DNA of 27,828 bases from NCBI GenBank assembly GCA_023457935.1, contig JAEXBA010000091.1:1-27828 (forward strand), written 5' to 3'. The position numbers and the translations under genes were made by a program. This stretch comes from Bacteroidota bacterium (GTDB lineage: Bacteria > Bacteroidota > Bacteroidia > Flavobacteriales > Weeksellaceae). The notes under the pieces are model-generated. The model was not told the DNA's origin and did no database searches. It was given only the letters and a program-made list of their open reading frames with translations. This document shows positions 12,759-20,790 of this stretch, piece by piece (within the stretch, counting starts at the first letter, position 1; each line of letters opens with the position of its first letter).

Positions 12759-15503
12759 CTAAATATCCAAATCAGCGCTGTTTAATCGGAGTGAATTCAG
12801 AATCACGGAAACAGAAGAGAAACTCATTGCTGCAGCGGCAATCATCGGACTTAATAAAATTCCGAAGAAAGGGTAGAGCAAACCTGCCGCAATCGGAATT
12901 CCGACTGTGTTGTAAATAAAAGCGAAGAATAAATTCTGTTTGATATTTTTCACGAGTTTTTCACTCAGAATTTTTGATTTTGCAACTCCCAGAATATCGC
13001 CTTTCAGCAAAGTAATTTCTGCACTTTCAATGGCGACATCACTACCGGTTCCCATGGCAATTCCAATATTGGATTGTGCTAAAGCCGGCGCATCATTGAT
13101 TCCATCGCCGGTCATTGCTACAATTTTTCCTTCATGCTGCAGTTTTTTCACTTCTTCCATTTTGTCTTGTGGAAGCGCACTTGCAATATATTTTTTGATT
13201 CCGAGTTCATTCGCAACAGCTTTTGCAGTATGCTCGTTGTCGCCGGTAATCATGATGACTTCAATACCGTCATTCTGCAGGAACTGAACTGCTTTTTTGG
13301 AAGTTGATTTAATTTTGTCGGAATAATTAAGGAAGCCTAAAACTTTATCCCCTTTTGCGAGATAGGAAACTGTTCTTGCCTTGTCCTGATTGGCAACAAC
13401 CTGCTGTTTTAAAGCTTCAGGAATTTTGATGCCAAACTGCTCCAAAAGTGCTTCATTTCCTAATAAAACTGTTTCGCCGTTGATATTTCCTTTGATTCCT
13501 TTTCCGGAAATATTATCAAAATCGGTTACTTTTTCAAACTCAGAATTTTCTTTTTTGAACTCAGTTAAAACCGCATTCGCAAGCGGATGTTCTGAACTTT
13601 GATTGAGTGCAGCAGCAAGTTTCAAAACTTCATTTTTGTCAGCATTTTCATTGGTGATGATTTCTTCAAGACTTGGTTTTCCTTCCGTTAAAGTACCGGT
13701 TTTATCAGTGATTAGAACATTCACTTTGTTCATCTGTTCCAAAGCTTCAGCGTTTTTAATCAGGATTCCGTTTTTCGCGCCTTTCCCGATTCCGACCATC
13801 AAACTCATTGGTGTTGCCAAACCTAAAGCACACGGACAAGCCACAATTAAAACCGCAACTGCATTGGCCAAAGCCAGCATCCATCTGTTTTCACCGCCGA
13901 AAATTAACCATGCAATGAAAGTCAGAACAGCAATTGCGATCACCGTTGGAACAAATATTTTGGAAATCTTATCTGCCAATTTCTGCATCGGTGCTTTGCT
14001 TCGGCTCGCGTTGTTCACCATTTCAATAATTTTTGAAAGCAACGTATCACCGCCAACTTTTTCTGCAGACATCAGGAAAGTTCCGTTTCCATTGATGGTT
14101 CCGGAAGTCACTTCATCATTCTGTTGTTTCTCAACAGGAATCGGTTCTCCAGTGATCATACTTTCATCAATACTCGAATCTCCTTCCGTAATTTTTCCAT
14201 CAACAGGAATTTTTTCTCCGGGTTTTACACGTAAAATATCACCGACTTTCACTTCAGAAAGTGGAATTTTTTTCTCGTTTCCGTTTACGACAAGATTAGC
14301 TTCATCCGGTGAAAGATTCATCAGTTCTTCAATAGCTTTTCCGGTTCTCTGATGTGCTTTTGCTTCCATCAGCTGACCTAAAATCACCAAAGTGAGAATC
14401 ACGGAAACCGCTTCAAAATACAGCGGAATTTTCCCGTCGTGACTCATTTCATGTGGTAAAACCTGCGGAAAGAAAAGCGCTACCAAACTGAACAGAAATG
14501 CCGCCGCAACGCCCAAAGCAATCAACGAAAACATGTTGAGATTCCATCTTCGGAATGAATTGTATCCGCGGACAATCAGGAACCAACCGGCATAAAACAG
14601 AACCGGCAAAGTAAGAATCAGCTCTAAAATTCCCTGAACTTTATGTGAGAAAGGCCAGTCGATCCACATTCCGCCCATCGATAAAACAAAAACCGGAACG
14701 GTGAACGCAACCGCAATCCAGAATTTTCTAGATAATTTTTTTACAGTGTCATCTTCTGCAGTTTCACCTTTTTTTCCGGGAATCTGCACCAAATCCATTC
14801 CGCAAACCGGACAGCCAACATTGGAATCATAGACTTTGTCACCTTCACAAAACATTGGACAGTAGTATTTTCCCGCACTCAGATCAGCATTCGGCATTCG
14901 GCTCTCAGCTTTCGGCATATTCGCTGATTGCTGATTGCTGATTGCTGATTGCAAAAATTCAGGTGTGATTTCCTCCAGATTCATGTGGCAAACCGGACAG
15001 CCAACATCAGAACTGTAGGTTTTATCACCTTCGCAGAACATTGGACAGAAATATTCTCCGATTTTGGATTCAGGATTGGAAATTTCAGTTTCAAACGTTT
15101 TTACATTGCTTTTGAAATCTGGTTTTTCCTCAATCGGAACCAGATACATATTACAATCCGGACAGCGTTTTCCCTGTTGAAAATACACTTTATCACCCTC
15201 ACATTCCATTGGGCAATAATAAACGGAACTAGGTGAAACGCGGTCTTTCGGCGGCACTTCGGCAGGCTCAGTGACCGCTCTTTTGCCGGAAGATTGCTCC
15301 GGATCTTCAAGACTGTAGTTTCCGGCTTCTTTCAGTCTGGAATTGAGTTCGTCCACATTTATATCTTGATCTGAATGTATTTTAACGGACGATTCTTCCA
15401 GACTGACTTCTGCATGAACACCTTCAATCGCATTTAAAGTTTCTGAAATTTTTTTCTGACAGCCGGAACACGTCATTCCGACCACTTTATATGTTTTTTC
15501 CAT
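12759..15503 (-). CDS. copA: Copper-exporting P1B-type ATPase with four N-terminal metal-binding modules
   Basis: A 914-residue inner-membrane ATPase. HMA domain 1-68 with MTCSGC (10-15). Three small heavy-metal-binding domains then follow at about 95-124, 151-179 and 213-241, each with YxCPM.CEGDK and CPxCxM. Membrane helices start near 262; metal-site CPC is at 556-558; phosphorylated D600 is in DKTGTLT; TGDGINDAPAL lies near the end of the P domain. It exports Cu+ (silver also possible). Modules 2 and 3 are nearly identical in DNA (a shared 20-mer at their CPVC end), so one is a recent copy. All three linkers are repeat DNA: a REP-like palindrome (residues 76-88), a decayed heptamer array (137-148) and a ten-unit heptamer array (185-208). 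The HMA-AraC regulator lies 85 bp upstream. Confidence 0.95.
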   Translation of the reverse strand: MEKTYKVVGMTCSGCQKKISETLNAIEGVHAEVSLEESSVKIHSDQDINVDELNSRLKEAGNYSLEDPEQSSGKRAVTEPAEVPPKDRVSPSSVYYCPMECEGDKVYFQQGKRCPDCNMYLVPIEEKPDFKSNVKTFETEISNPESKIGEYFCPMFCEGDKTYSSDVGCPVCHMNLEEITPEFLQSAISNQQSANMPKAESRMPNADLSAGKYYCPMFCEGDKVYDSNVGCPVCGMDLVQIPGKKGETAEDDTVKKLSRKFWIAVAFTVPVFVLSMGGMWIDWPFSHKVQGILELILTLPVLFYAGWFLIVRGYNSFRRWNLNMFSLIALGVAAAFLFSLVALFFPQVLPHEMSHDGKIPLYFEAVSVILTLVILGQLMEAKAHQRTGKAIEELMNLSPDEANLVVNGNEKKIPLSEVKVGDILRVKPGEKIPVDGKITEGDSSIDESMITGEPIPVEKQQNDEVTSGTINGNGTFLMSAEKVGGDTLLSKIIEMVNNASRSKAPMQKLADKISKIFVPTVIAIAVLTFIAWLIFGGENRWMLALANAVAVLIVACPCALGLATPMSLMVGIGKGAKNGILIKNAEALEQMNKVNVLITDKTGTLTEGKPSLEEIITNENADKNEVLKLAAALNQSSEHPLANAVLTEFKKENSEFEKVTDFDNISGKGIKGNINGETVLLGNEALLEQFGIKIPEALKQQVVANQDKARTVSYLAKGDKVLGFLNYSDKIKSTSKKAVQFLQNDGIEVIMITGDNEHTAKAVANELGIKKYIASALPQDKMEEVKKLQHEGKIVAMTGDGINDAPALAQSNIGIAMGTGSDVAIESAEITLLKGDILGVAKSKILSEKLVKNIKQNLFFAFIYNTVGIPIAAGLLYPFFGILLSPMIAAAAMSFSSVSVILNSLRLNSADLDI
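14882..14951. repeat. Ten-unit heptamer array inside copA
   Basis: Exactly 70 bp on the plus strand: GATCAGC, ATTCGGC, ATTCGGC, TCTCAGC, TTTCGGC, ATATTCG, then CTGATTG four times. The first five units follow NNTCRGC; the last four are the same unit inverted, so the array can fold around the central ATATTCG with G-U pairs. It encodes CopA residues 185-208 in frame, between metal modules 2 and 3. Confidence 0.85.
15060..15094. repeat. Decayed heptamer array inside copA
   Basis: Five units with period 7: GATTTTG, GATTCAG, GATTGGA, AATTTCA, GTTTCAA. They encode CopA residues 137-148 (FETEISNPESKI), the linker between modules 1 and 2. It resembles a diverged version of the array at 23048. Confidence 0.5.
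15240..15278. repeat. REP-like palindrome inside copA
   Basis: Outer stem GCGGTC/GACCGC (15240-15245, 15273-15278) encloses CACTTCGGCAGGCTCAGTG with ends CACT/AGTG. The core CTTCGGCAGGCTCAGTG resembles a repeat common between genes in many bacteria, from memory. Here it is translated as AVTEPAEVPPKDR, the linker between the HMA domain and module 1. Confidence 0.6.
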
Positions 15504-15588
15504 TGTACGATTTTATACTGCAAATTTCCGAAGAGTAATTTTCAGGCAGTTATAAATATCGGGAAAAGAGTTACAGTTTTCGGTTTTG

Positions 15589-16149
15589 TCAGATAGAATC
15601 CAGCGGTTGTCGGCCGAAATTTTTATTTTTTTTGAATTGAGTAGGAGTGAAGCCCGTAACATTCCGGAACTGAGCAGAAAGATGCTGAACACTTTTGTAG
15701 CCGAGTTTTCCGGCGATTTCAGTGAGAGAAAATTCGTTGTAGAAAAGAAGTTCTTTTACTTTTTCAATTTTCTGAAGAATAAAAAACTGTTCCAATGTAA
15801 TTCCCTGATTCTGTGAAAAAAGTTTGGAAACAGAACTGTAATCGCGGTGCAGTTCGTTGCTTAAAAACTCAGAAAGAATAAAGTCTTCACTGATATCAAG
15901 CTCGGCGATTTTCTGAATAATGAGATTTTTGGTCTGTTCAATCTGCTTTTTCGACTGATCTTCAAGGATTTCAAAACCGATTTTCTGAAGTTCTAAATTC
16001 AGTTGCTGCAATTCAGAATTATTTAAATCATCTTTTGTTTCAACAGAACCCAATTCAACAGAAACAGTCCCGATTTCAAGATTCTGAAAAATCTGTGAAA
16101 CCGCCATTTCGCATCGGCTGCAAACCATATTTTTGATGAAAATTTTCAT
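15589..16149 (-). CDS. HMA-AraC fusion transcription regulator, probable copper sensor
   Basis: A 186-residue protein. N-terminal domain 1-68 looks like an HMA/CopZ metallochaperone fold: KIFIKNMVCSRCEMAVSQIFQNL with C10 and C13, then a beta strand (TVSVELGSVET) and LQKIGFEILED. After a helical linker, residues about 88-180 form an AraC/XylS double HTH (FLSNELHRDYSSVSKLFS; FSLTEIAGKLGYKSVQHLSAQFRNVTGFTPTQFKK). The simplest reading is a one-component regulator in which metal binding to CxxC controls DNA binding; the adjacent target is copA, 85 bp downstream on the same strand. Its ATG overlaps the thioesterase stop (ATGA), so it is transcribed with it from the promoter at 16556. Metal specificity is inferred from copA. 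The family split is clear; the sensing mechanism is inference. Confidence 0.9.
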   Translation of the reverse strand: MKIFIKNMVCSRCEMAVSQIFQNLEIGTVSVELGSVETKDDLNNSELQQLNLELQKIGFEILEDQSKKQIEQTKNLIIQKIAELDISEDFILSEFLSNELHRDYSSVSKLFSQNQGITLEQFFILQKIEKVKELLFYNEFSLTEIAGKLGYKSVQHLSAQFRNVTGFTPTQFKKNKNFGRQPLDSI

Positions 16150-16541
16150 TCGGAATCGTTCAGTCGGTCACTGATGTATTCAATTTTTGTTTTTCCGTGT
16201 CGCGTTGGTTTTCCGCTTTCATCTACACCTACAAAAATAATTTTATCAATCGTAATAATCGTGTGGCGCGTCATCATGTTGCGGACTTCGCAGCGAAGTG
16301 TAATGGAAGTGTTTCCGAAATCTGTGGCTTCAATCCCGATTTCAATAATATCGCCCTGTTTTGCAGAACTGATGAAATTAATTTCAGAAATATATTTGGT
16401 GACGCAGCGCGGTGTTTCCAGCTGAACAATCGCGTACAGAGCGGCTTCTTCGTCAATCCACTGTAATAACCGTCCTCCGAAAAGTGTATGATTGGGATTC
16501 AGATCTTCCGGCTTGATCCATTTTCTGGTGTGGTAATTCAT
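16146..16541 (-). CDS. Hotdog-fold acyl-CoA thioesterase (YciA/BFIT type)
   Basis: A 131-residue cytosolic hotdog protein hydrolysing acyl-CoA thioesters. The signature LNPNHTLFGGRLLQWIDEEAALYA (about 14-37) contains the N..GG..L.W.D pattern of acyl-CoA hydrolases; CVTKYISEINFISSAKQGDIIEIGIEATDFGNTSITLRCEV forms the central sheet. Active as a multimer in this family. Its stop overlaps the HMA-AraC start by 4 bp. There is no obvious biochemical link to copper; the overlap more likely means shared transcription. It has its own promoter at 16556-16586 and a 5' leader of under 15 nt. Confidence 0.92.
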   Translation of the reverse strand: MNYHTRKWIKPEDLNPNHTLFGGRLLQWIDEEAALYAIVQLETPRCVTKYISEINFISSAKQGDIIEIGIEATDFGNTSITLRCEVRNMMTRHTIITIDKIIFVGVDESGKPTRHGKTKIEYISDRLNDSE

Positions 16542-16555
16542 AATTTAAATTTCAG

Positions 16556-16586
16556 CAAATTTACCGCAGATTTCAAGAGAAATCAA
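16556..16586 (-). promoter_or_regulatory. Promoter of the thioesterase/HMA-AraC pair
   Basis: On the minus strand TTG, 20 bp, then TAAATTTG, ending 14 bp before the ATG. This is a full match to the flavobacterial consensus. Confidence 0.7.
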
Positions 16587-16614
16587 TGAGTGTGGATGAT
16601 TGAAGAAATCAATT

Positions 16615-16866
16615 TTAAAGAAGATTTCTCTTTTTCAGTTCTGAACGGTACTTGCTCCACATCATAAAAGGACTCATGAAAATGGGCAGAAAAACAACCG
16701 GCATAACAGTGAAAATGCTGAATCCTTTCTTTAAAGTGAGTATGATTGCCAAAACAACCATTACCACTAAAAAAATGATGGTTACTATTCCAATGCCGCG
16801 AAAAGATTTTTCTGTTTTAATCAGAACTTCATCCGACATTTCAGCAGGAGTTGTAGTTTTTTTCAT
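16615..16866 (-). CDS. Small two-helix membrane protein
   Basis: An 83-residue protein: polar N-terminus (MKKTTTPAEMSDEVLIKTEKSFRG), two membrane helices (about 26-45 and 50-69) and a basic C-terminus (KYRSELKKRNLL). No Cys. I do not recognise a functional domain; similar short proteins are common in Flavobacteria without a known role. It overlaps the upstream gene by 4 bp (ATGA) and is therefore co-translated with that membrane protein. Confidence 0.75.
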   Translation of the reverse strand: MKKTTTPAEMSDEVLIKTEKSFRGIGIVTIIFLVVMVVLAIILTLKKGFSIFTVMPVVFLPIFMSPFMMWSKYRSELKKRNLL

Positions 16867-17462
16867 TTTAACATTTTATTATCGATAAGTTCTAAACTGT
16901 TTACGGATCCTACAGGAGAAATGCTTATATTCTTACTGCCTTTAGGAACGTAAAAATAATATAAACTGTTCAGCTCAATAAGATGAACTTCTTTGCTTTC
17001 ACCGTTGTTGAGACTGAGCTTATACTTGTATTTAAGTGTATTATCATTTATCCGCTCTTTTGTTTTCTGGCCTTGAGCCCAACCAAATCCCAGGAAAAAA
17101 CACAGAAGCCCTAAAGCAGCGCCTATAATGAAATGTTTGGTTGCTTCTTTTCGTTTTTCTTCGTCAGTCATATCACGGTTCAGTTTTTTGTTTCCCAACA
17201 AAGCAGCTCTGTACTTATTATTGGCCTTCTTCATGACAATTTTGGGAAAAACGTAGAAGAAAATCATATATACCAAAACAGTTCCACTGATAAGAGGATG
17301 GTCCGTAATTGCGGCTACCGGACTCAACAAAACATCCATCACTGATGAGTAACTGAGATAATTTATTCCCAACTGATAAAATGTGATTGTTTCCCGAAAA
17401 ATTCCGAGTATAACAAGATAAAGATAGCCTAAAGGTAAATAGTGCGTAAAACGGTCCAGCAT
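16863..17462 (-). CDS. Membrane protein of unknown function
   Basis: A 199-residue protein. Membrane helices are likely at about 10-25, 56-75 and 110-130. Between the second and third is a basic cytoplasmic stretch (KIVMKKANNKYRAALLGNKKLNRDMTDEEKRKEATKH), and the last 65 residues form a beta-rich soluble domain (KYKYKLSLNNGESKEVHLIELNSLYYFYVPKG). No catalytic motif seen. It is co-translated with the two-helix protein downstream. On the minus strand TATATTTA about 30 bp before the ATG is one base off the -7 box and may be its promoter. Confidence 0.75.
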   Translation of the reverse strand: MLDRFTHYLPLGYLYLVILGIFRETITFYQLGINYLSYSSVMDVLLSPVAAITDHPLISGTVLVYMIFFYVFPKIVMKKANNKYRAALLGNKKLNRDMTDEEKRKEATKHFIIGAALGLLCFFLGFGWAQGQKTKERINDNTLKYKYKLSLNNGESKEVHLIELNSLYYFYVPKGSKNISISPVGSVNSLELIDNKMLK

Positions 17463-17497
17463 AAATTGAAGCTACTAATTTTTTCTAAATATAGAAA

Positions 17498-17911
17498 TTA
17501 AGTTCTTTTACTTCGCATTGCTTTTACTTTTTTTACAGAATCCTCATTCACAAAATTCTGATATTCTTCACTTTCAACCGGAAACAGAGCAATTTTTCCG
17601 TCAATGTCGCTGTGAACTCCAAAACCGTATTTTTTTGTAAGCGGAGAAGCTCTGAAGCACGCCTGTCCTTTGGAAAAAAACTCATTTCTGGCTTCTTTTT
17701 TTTTACTTTCATGAATATCGTTTTTCAAACTGTAAACTTCAAAAAGAACATCATCGGAAGTGAATTTATATGGATTTTTGGAAAGTATTTCATACTGAAT
17801 TTCAGCAACTGTTTTCTGAGATTTTGAAGGCGGAACAGTTCCGACAGAAACCGGACAGTCGTCTGCAACTTCTATAAAAGTATTTTGGTAATTGGTGGAA
17901 TGGGTTTTCAT
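17498..17911 (-). CDS. DUF6157 family protein
   Basis: A 137-residue soluble protein. The N-terminus MKTHSTNYQNTFIEVADDCPVSVGTVPP and the middle FTSDDVLFEVYSLKNDI, GQACFRASPLTKKYGFGVHSD fit the DUF6157 family as I remember it; the function is unknown. The open frame extends upstream to 17962, but that would cross the divergent aldo/keto reductase start and both promoters. The ATG at 17911 gives the family length. It is divergent from the aldo/keto reductase with overlapping promoters, so the two are probably controlled together. Confidence 0.82.
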   Translation of the reverse strand: MKTHSTNYQNTFIEVADDCPVSVGTVPPSKSQKTVAEIQYEILSKNPYKFTSDDVLFEVYSLKNDIHESKKKEARNEFFSKGQACFRASPLTKKYGFGVHSDIDGKIALFPVESEEYQNFVNEDSVKKVKAMRSKRT

Positions 17912-17922
17912 GTTTACATTTG
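17892..17922 (+). promoter_or_regulatory. Promoter of the aldo/keto reductase gene
   Basis: TTG at 17892-17894, 20 bp, TACATTTG at 17915-17922. This full match overlaps the beginning of the divergent DUF6157 gene and fixes the reductase start at 17940, because the earlier ATG at 17925 is only 2 nt past the box. Confidence 0.72.
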
Positions 17923-17926
17923 CTAT

Positions 17927-17955
17927 GAAATTTAAATGTATGAATTTTTCACCAA
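17927..17955 (-). promoter_or_regulatory. Candidate promoter of the DUF6157 gene
   Basis: On the minus strand TTG, 18 bp, then TAAATTTC, which differs from the box only in the last base. It interlocks with the divergent reductase promoter. Confidence 0.45.
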
Positions 17956-18809
17956 TTATCATCGGTACGATGCGCTGGGGAATCTGGGGTGCGAATCATT
18001 CTGAAAAAGAAATTCAGAAGCTTGTGGAGACTTCGTTAGAAGAAGGTTTATACACTTTTGATCACGCCGATATTTACGGAGGTTACACTACGGAACAACT
18101 TTTTGGTGATGCGGTTTCCGAAATGAAAATTGAAAGGAATTCATATCAGTTAATTTCAAAGTGCGGCATTCAGTATCCAGGCGGAGAAAAACCGTTTGAA
18201 ATAAAATCCTACAATTATTCGAAAGATTATATTCTAAGCTGTGTTGATGAAAGTTTGCGGAATCTTAAAACCGATTATCTGGATCTGTTGCTTCTGCACC
18301 GACCTTCACCGTTGATGAATTCTGAAGAAATTGCGGCGGCTTTTGGAATTTTAAGATCAAACGGAAAGGTAAGAGATTTTGGAGTAAGCAATTTTACAGT
18401 TTCACAATTTGATTTAATTCACCATTACTTTCCTTTTTTGGCGACCAATCAGGTTGAAGTTTCCGTGAACGAAACCAAAGTTTTTTATGACGGAACATTG
18501 GATCAGATGATGATGAAAAAACTCCGTCCGATGGCGTATTCGGTAATGGGAAATTATTTCTCCGATCCGGATTCTGAGCAGAATCTAAGAATTAAACCGG
18601 TTTTAAAACAGCTTTGCGAAAAATACGGCGCAGAAGAAAACCAGCTGCTGATTTCATTTTTGCTGAAACATCCTTCAAAGATTCATCCTGTTATCGGAAC
18701 TTCGAAACCGGCAACCATCAAAAGTCTGAAAAAATCTCTTGATATTGTTTTGGAAGACGAAGACTGGTTCAGAATTCTTGAAGCAAGCCATGGGAAAAGA
18801 GTTCCTTAG
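17940..18809 (+). CDS. Aldo/keto reductase (YdhF-like)
   Basis: A 289-residue TIM-barrel oxidoreductase using NADPH to reduce carbonyls. The catalytic tetrad is visible: D and Y in FDHADIYGGYTTEQLFG, K in QLISKCGIQYPGG, H in DLLLLHRPSPLMN. GVSNFTVSQFDL and HPVIGTSKPATIKSLKKSL (cofactor site) complete the family. The start is set by the promoter: ATG 17940 (MNFSPIIIGTMRWG) leaves a leader of about 12 nt. The stop overlaps the convergent DUF4153 stop by 4 bp. Natural substrate unknown. Confidence 0.94.
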   Translation: MNFSPIIIGTMRWGIWGANHSEKEIQKLVETSLEEGLYTFDHADIYGGYTTEQLFGDAVSEMKIERNSYQLISKCGIQYPGGEKPFEIKSYNYSKDYILSCVDESLRNLKTDYLDLLLLHRPSPLMNSEEIAAAFGILRSNGKVRDFGVSNFTVSQFDLIHHYFPFLATNQVEVSVNETKVFYDGTLDQMMMKKLRPMAYSVMGNYFSDPDSEQNLRIKPVLKQLCEKYGAEENQLLISFLLKHPSKIHPVIGTSKPATIKSLKKSLDIVLEDEDWFRILEASHGKRVP

Positions 18810-20581
18810 TTTTCCCTTATCATAATGAAAGCATCATTATAATAACGGTTTTTCTGCTGAAAATTTTCCTGAACGAGGTTTTCAAAAACAATTTTCACCT
18901 GATATTTTCCAATCGTTGCTTCTGAAGAAAGATCGTCCACAACAATTTTTCCGGTGCGGCTTTCATATTTTTTCAGTGTCTGCAGAATATAAGGCGCAAA
19001 ATCTGCTGAAGCGCTTTCATTCAGAATAATCTTAAGCGTCGGATTTTTAGCTCCAAGTTTGTTTTCAATCGTAAACTGATCACCGTTTATCGTAGCGGCT
19101 TCGTTCAGAAGATTAATTTTTGCGACATAATCATATCCCTCAACAGAAACAGCACTGTTTTTCGGTACAAGTTCAAGACGGTTCATCCAAAGAGAAGCGT
19201 TTTTTGTGTTGACGGTATTTTTGAAATACCCTCGGATAACGCCGGTAACATTTGGATATCGACTGTCTGAAAACTCTTTTTGAAAATCAGTTTTCTGTGT
19301 ATTATTGAGATATTTGATCAGGAATTCCTGTTCTTTTCTTTCGGCGAGAAAATTAAATTTGTCAGCGACTTCATCGGCAACAGTATCGGAAACCTTTTTT
19401 GTGAAATTAATTTTGCCGTTTTCCAGAAGCTGGTTCTGATTCAGTACTTTTTCTAATTCACCTTTCTGACTTCTTTTCGCAACCGAAAATGCATTGAAAT
19501 AAGGAAAAATCAAGGCAAAAAGTCCAAAAACAAAAAGCGAAACCGGAATGAACTTTATCGTCGCATTCTTTACAACAATAAAATAAAGAACCACTGAGCT
19601 AAGCCACAGTGCCAACAGCAGAACAAAGTAGCGCGGCTCTGTATAACCGTATTCTAAAATTCTTGTATTAATCGCCACAAACAGAAGAACCAACAGCGGT
19701 ATCAGTGTAAAATAAAAGATTCTGCTGAACAGTTTTACCCAGGATTTTGTGTTATCTCCCTTTAGCGGATGAACCAGGAGCAAAGCAAGAATTCCAACTA
19801 CTGAATAGGCGAGAATTAAATACGAAACCCAACCTCGAGGAAGTTCCCAGTTGATGAGGATTTTAACCGAATAAAAATATAGAATAACCGAATAAATAAT
19901 CAGTAACGGAATCAGTACAAACTGCGTAAAGAACTTCAGAATCTGAGGATAGGAACCGTCTTGTTCAAGCTGTGGCAGTCCGCGGTCATTAAACAGCAGA
20001 AAGATGAGACAGCTGCCAAAAATTGCGAGGAAAAAGAAGGTTTTCGGATACAGTTTATCATCAAAATTAAGATCAAACAGTTTGTCAACCGCTAAAATTG
20101 CAAGCATTACACCGCCAACCAGGACTCCGGTAAAAACAGCAGTGAGAAAAATATTGATGAAAAGATTTTTATTGTACTGCCAGAAGCGCATTTCACGGTT
20201 TTTCACCAGATAGGGAATAAAAGACACCAGCAGATGCGATAAAATATATGTCGGAATCAGCAGATAGGCATACACTTCCGTAAATTCTTTCTCCGTTGAA
20301 GGCAAAATAAAATAATAACCGGCAAGAAAAAGAACTCCGATAACTTCAAGAAGAAAACCTTTCCCAATACGCTGTGAAAGCATTTTAATGGCAAACATCA
20401 CAGAAATTCCAAGCAGCGAAACAATGATGAGCCGGATGATTGCAAAAGGATTGGTTGGGCCTTCAAGGTCAATAGCTGTAACGACCGACAAAGCACCGAT
20501 GAGCGCCATTGTGAGAACCAGCGGATAACGGACAATAATATCGTCGGTTTTGCCCCAGATTTCGCGGAGTTTCTGTTTCAT
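18806..20581 (-). CDS. DUF4153 family multi-helix membrane protein
   Basis: A 591-residue protein. About twelve membrane helices fill residues 15-380, including the DUF4153-type region FLTAVFTGVLVGGVMLAILAVDKLFDLNF. The last 210 residues are soluble, probably on the outer face or in the cytoplasm. The function of the family is unknown. It is the last gene of a three-gene operon with a BlaI-like regulator and a GldL-like small protein (5 bp and 6 bp gaps). Start ATG 20581. Confidence 0.87.
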   Translation of the reverse strand: MKQKLREIWGKTDDIIVRYPLVLTMALIGALSVVTAIDLEGPTNPFAIIRLIIVSLLGISVMFAIKMLSQRIGKGFLLEVIGVLFLAGYYFILPSTEKEFTEVYAYLLIPTYILSHLLVSFIPYLVKNREMRFWQYNKNLFINIFLTAVFTGVLVGGVMLAILAVDKLFDLNFDDKLYPKTFFFLAIFGSCLIFLLFNDRGLPQLEQDGSYPQILKFFTQFVLIPLLIIYSVILYFYSVKILINWELPRGWVSYLILAYSVVGILALLLVHPLKGDNTKSWVKLFSRIFYFTLIPLLVLLFVAINTRILEYGYTEPRYFVLLLALWLSSVVLYFIVVKNATIKFIPVSLFVFGLFALIFPYFNAFSVAKRSQKGELEKVLNQNQLLENGKINFTKKVSDTVADEVADKFNFLAERKEQEFLIKYLNNTQKTDFQKEFSDSRYPNVTGVIRGYFKNTVNTKNASLWMNRLELVPKNSAVSVEGYDYVAKINLLNEAATINGDQFTIENKLGAKNPTLKIILNESASADFAPYILQTLKKYESRTGKIVVDDLSSEATIGKYQVKIVFENLVQENFQQKNRYYNDAFIMIREN

Positions 20582-20586
20582 TGAAA

Positions 20587-20784
20587 TTATTTGTTTAAGA
20601 AGTCTTTGAATGCCGGATTTTTTAAAAGCTTAAAAATAAAAAGCAGGATTCCGGCAATCTCTAGAATAAAGGCAATACTCAGAACAAGATTGCCGTTTCC
20701 AAAATGAGTAATTTTAAGCCATGCGCCCAGAATGTGGAGTACAATTCCCAACAGAAGAATGTAAAGGGCATATTTCGCTTTCAT
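20587..20784 (-). CDS. Small two-helix protein resembling the GldL N-terminus
   Basis: A 65-residue protein with two membrane helices (about 5-22 and 32-53) and the sequence LGAWLKITHFGNGNLVLSIAF between them, which recalls the KITH(W/F) segment of the gliding-motility/T9SS motor protein GldL. It is far shorter than GldL (about 200+ residues) and lacks its cytoplasmic part, so it is not GldL itself. It lies 5 bp before DUF4153 and 6 bp after the BlaI-like gene. Function unknown. Confidence 0.72.
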   Translation of the reverse strand: MKAKYALYILLLGIVLHILGAWLKITHFGNGNLVLSIAFILEIAGILLFIFKLLKNPAFKDFLNK

Positions 20785-20790
20785 TGGGTT

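Noticed and set aside
13603..14352. A 249-codon open frame on the plus strand inside copA
   Set aside because: It lies entirely antisense to the conserved P-type ATPase core, its composition is that of a reversed coding strand, and it has no promoter.
15504..15588. A dedicated copA promoter
   Set aside because: Only GAAATTTG (one base off the -7 consensus) is present on the minus strand, with no TTG at the right spacing and no motif. I could not support a call, though a regulator-dependent promoter here is likely.
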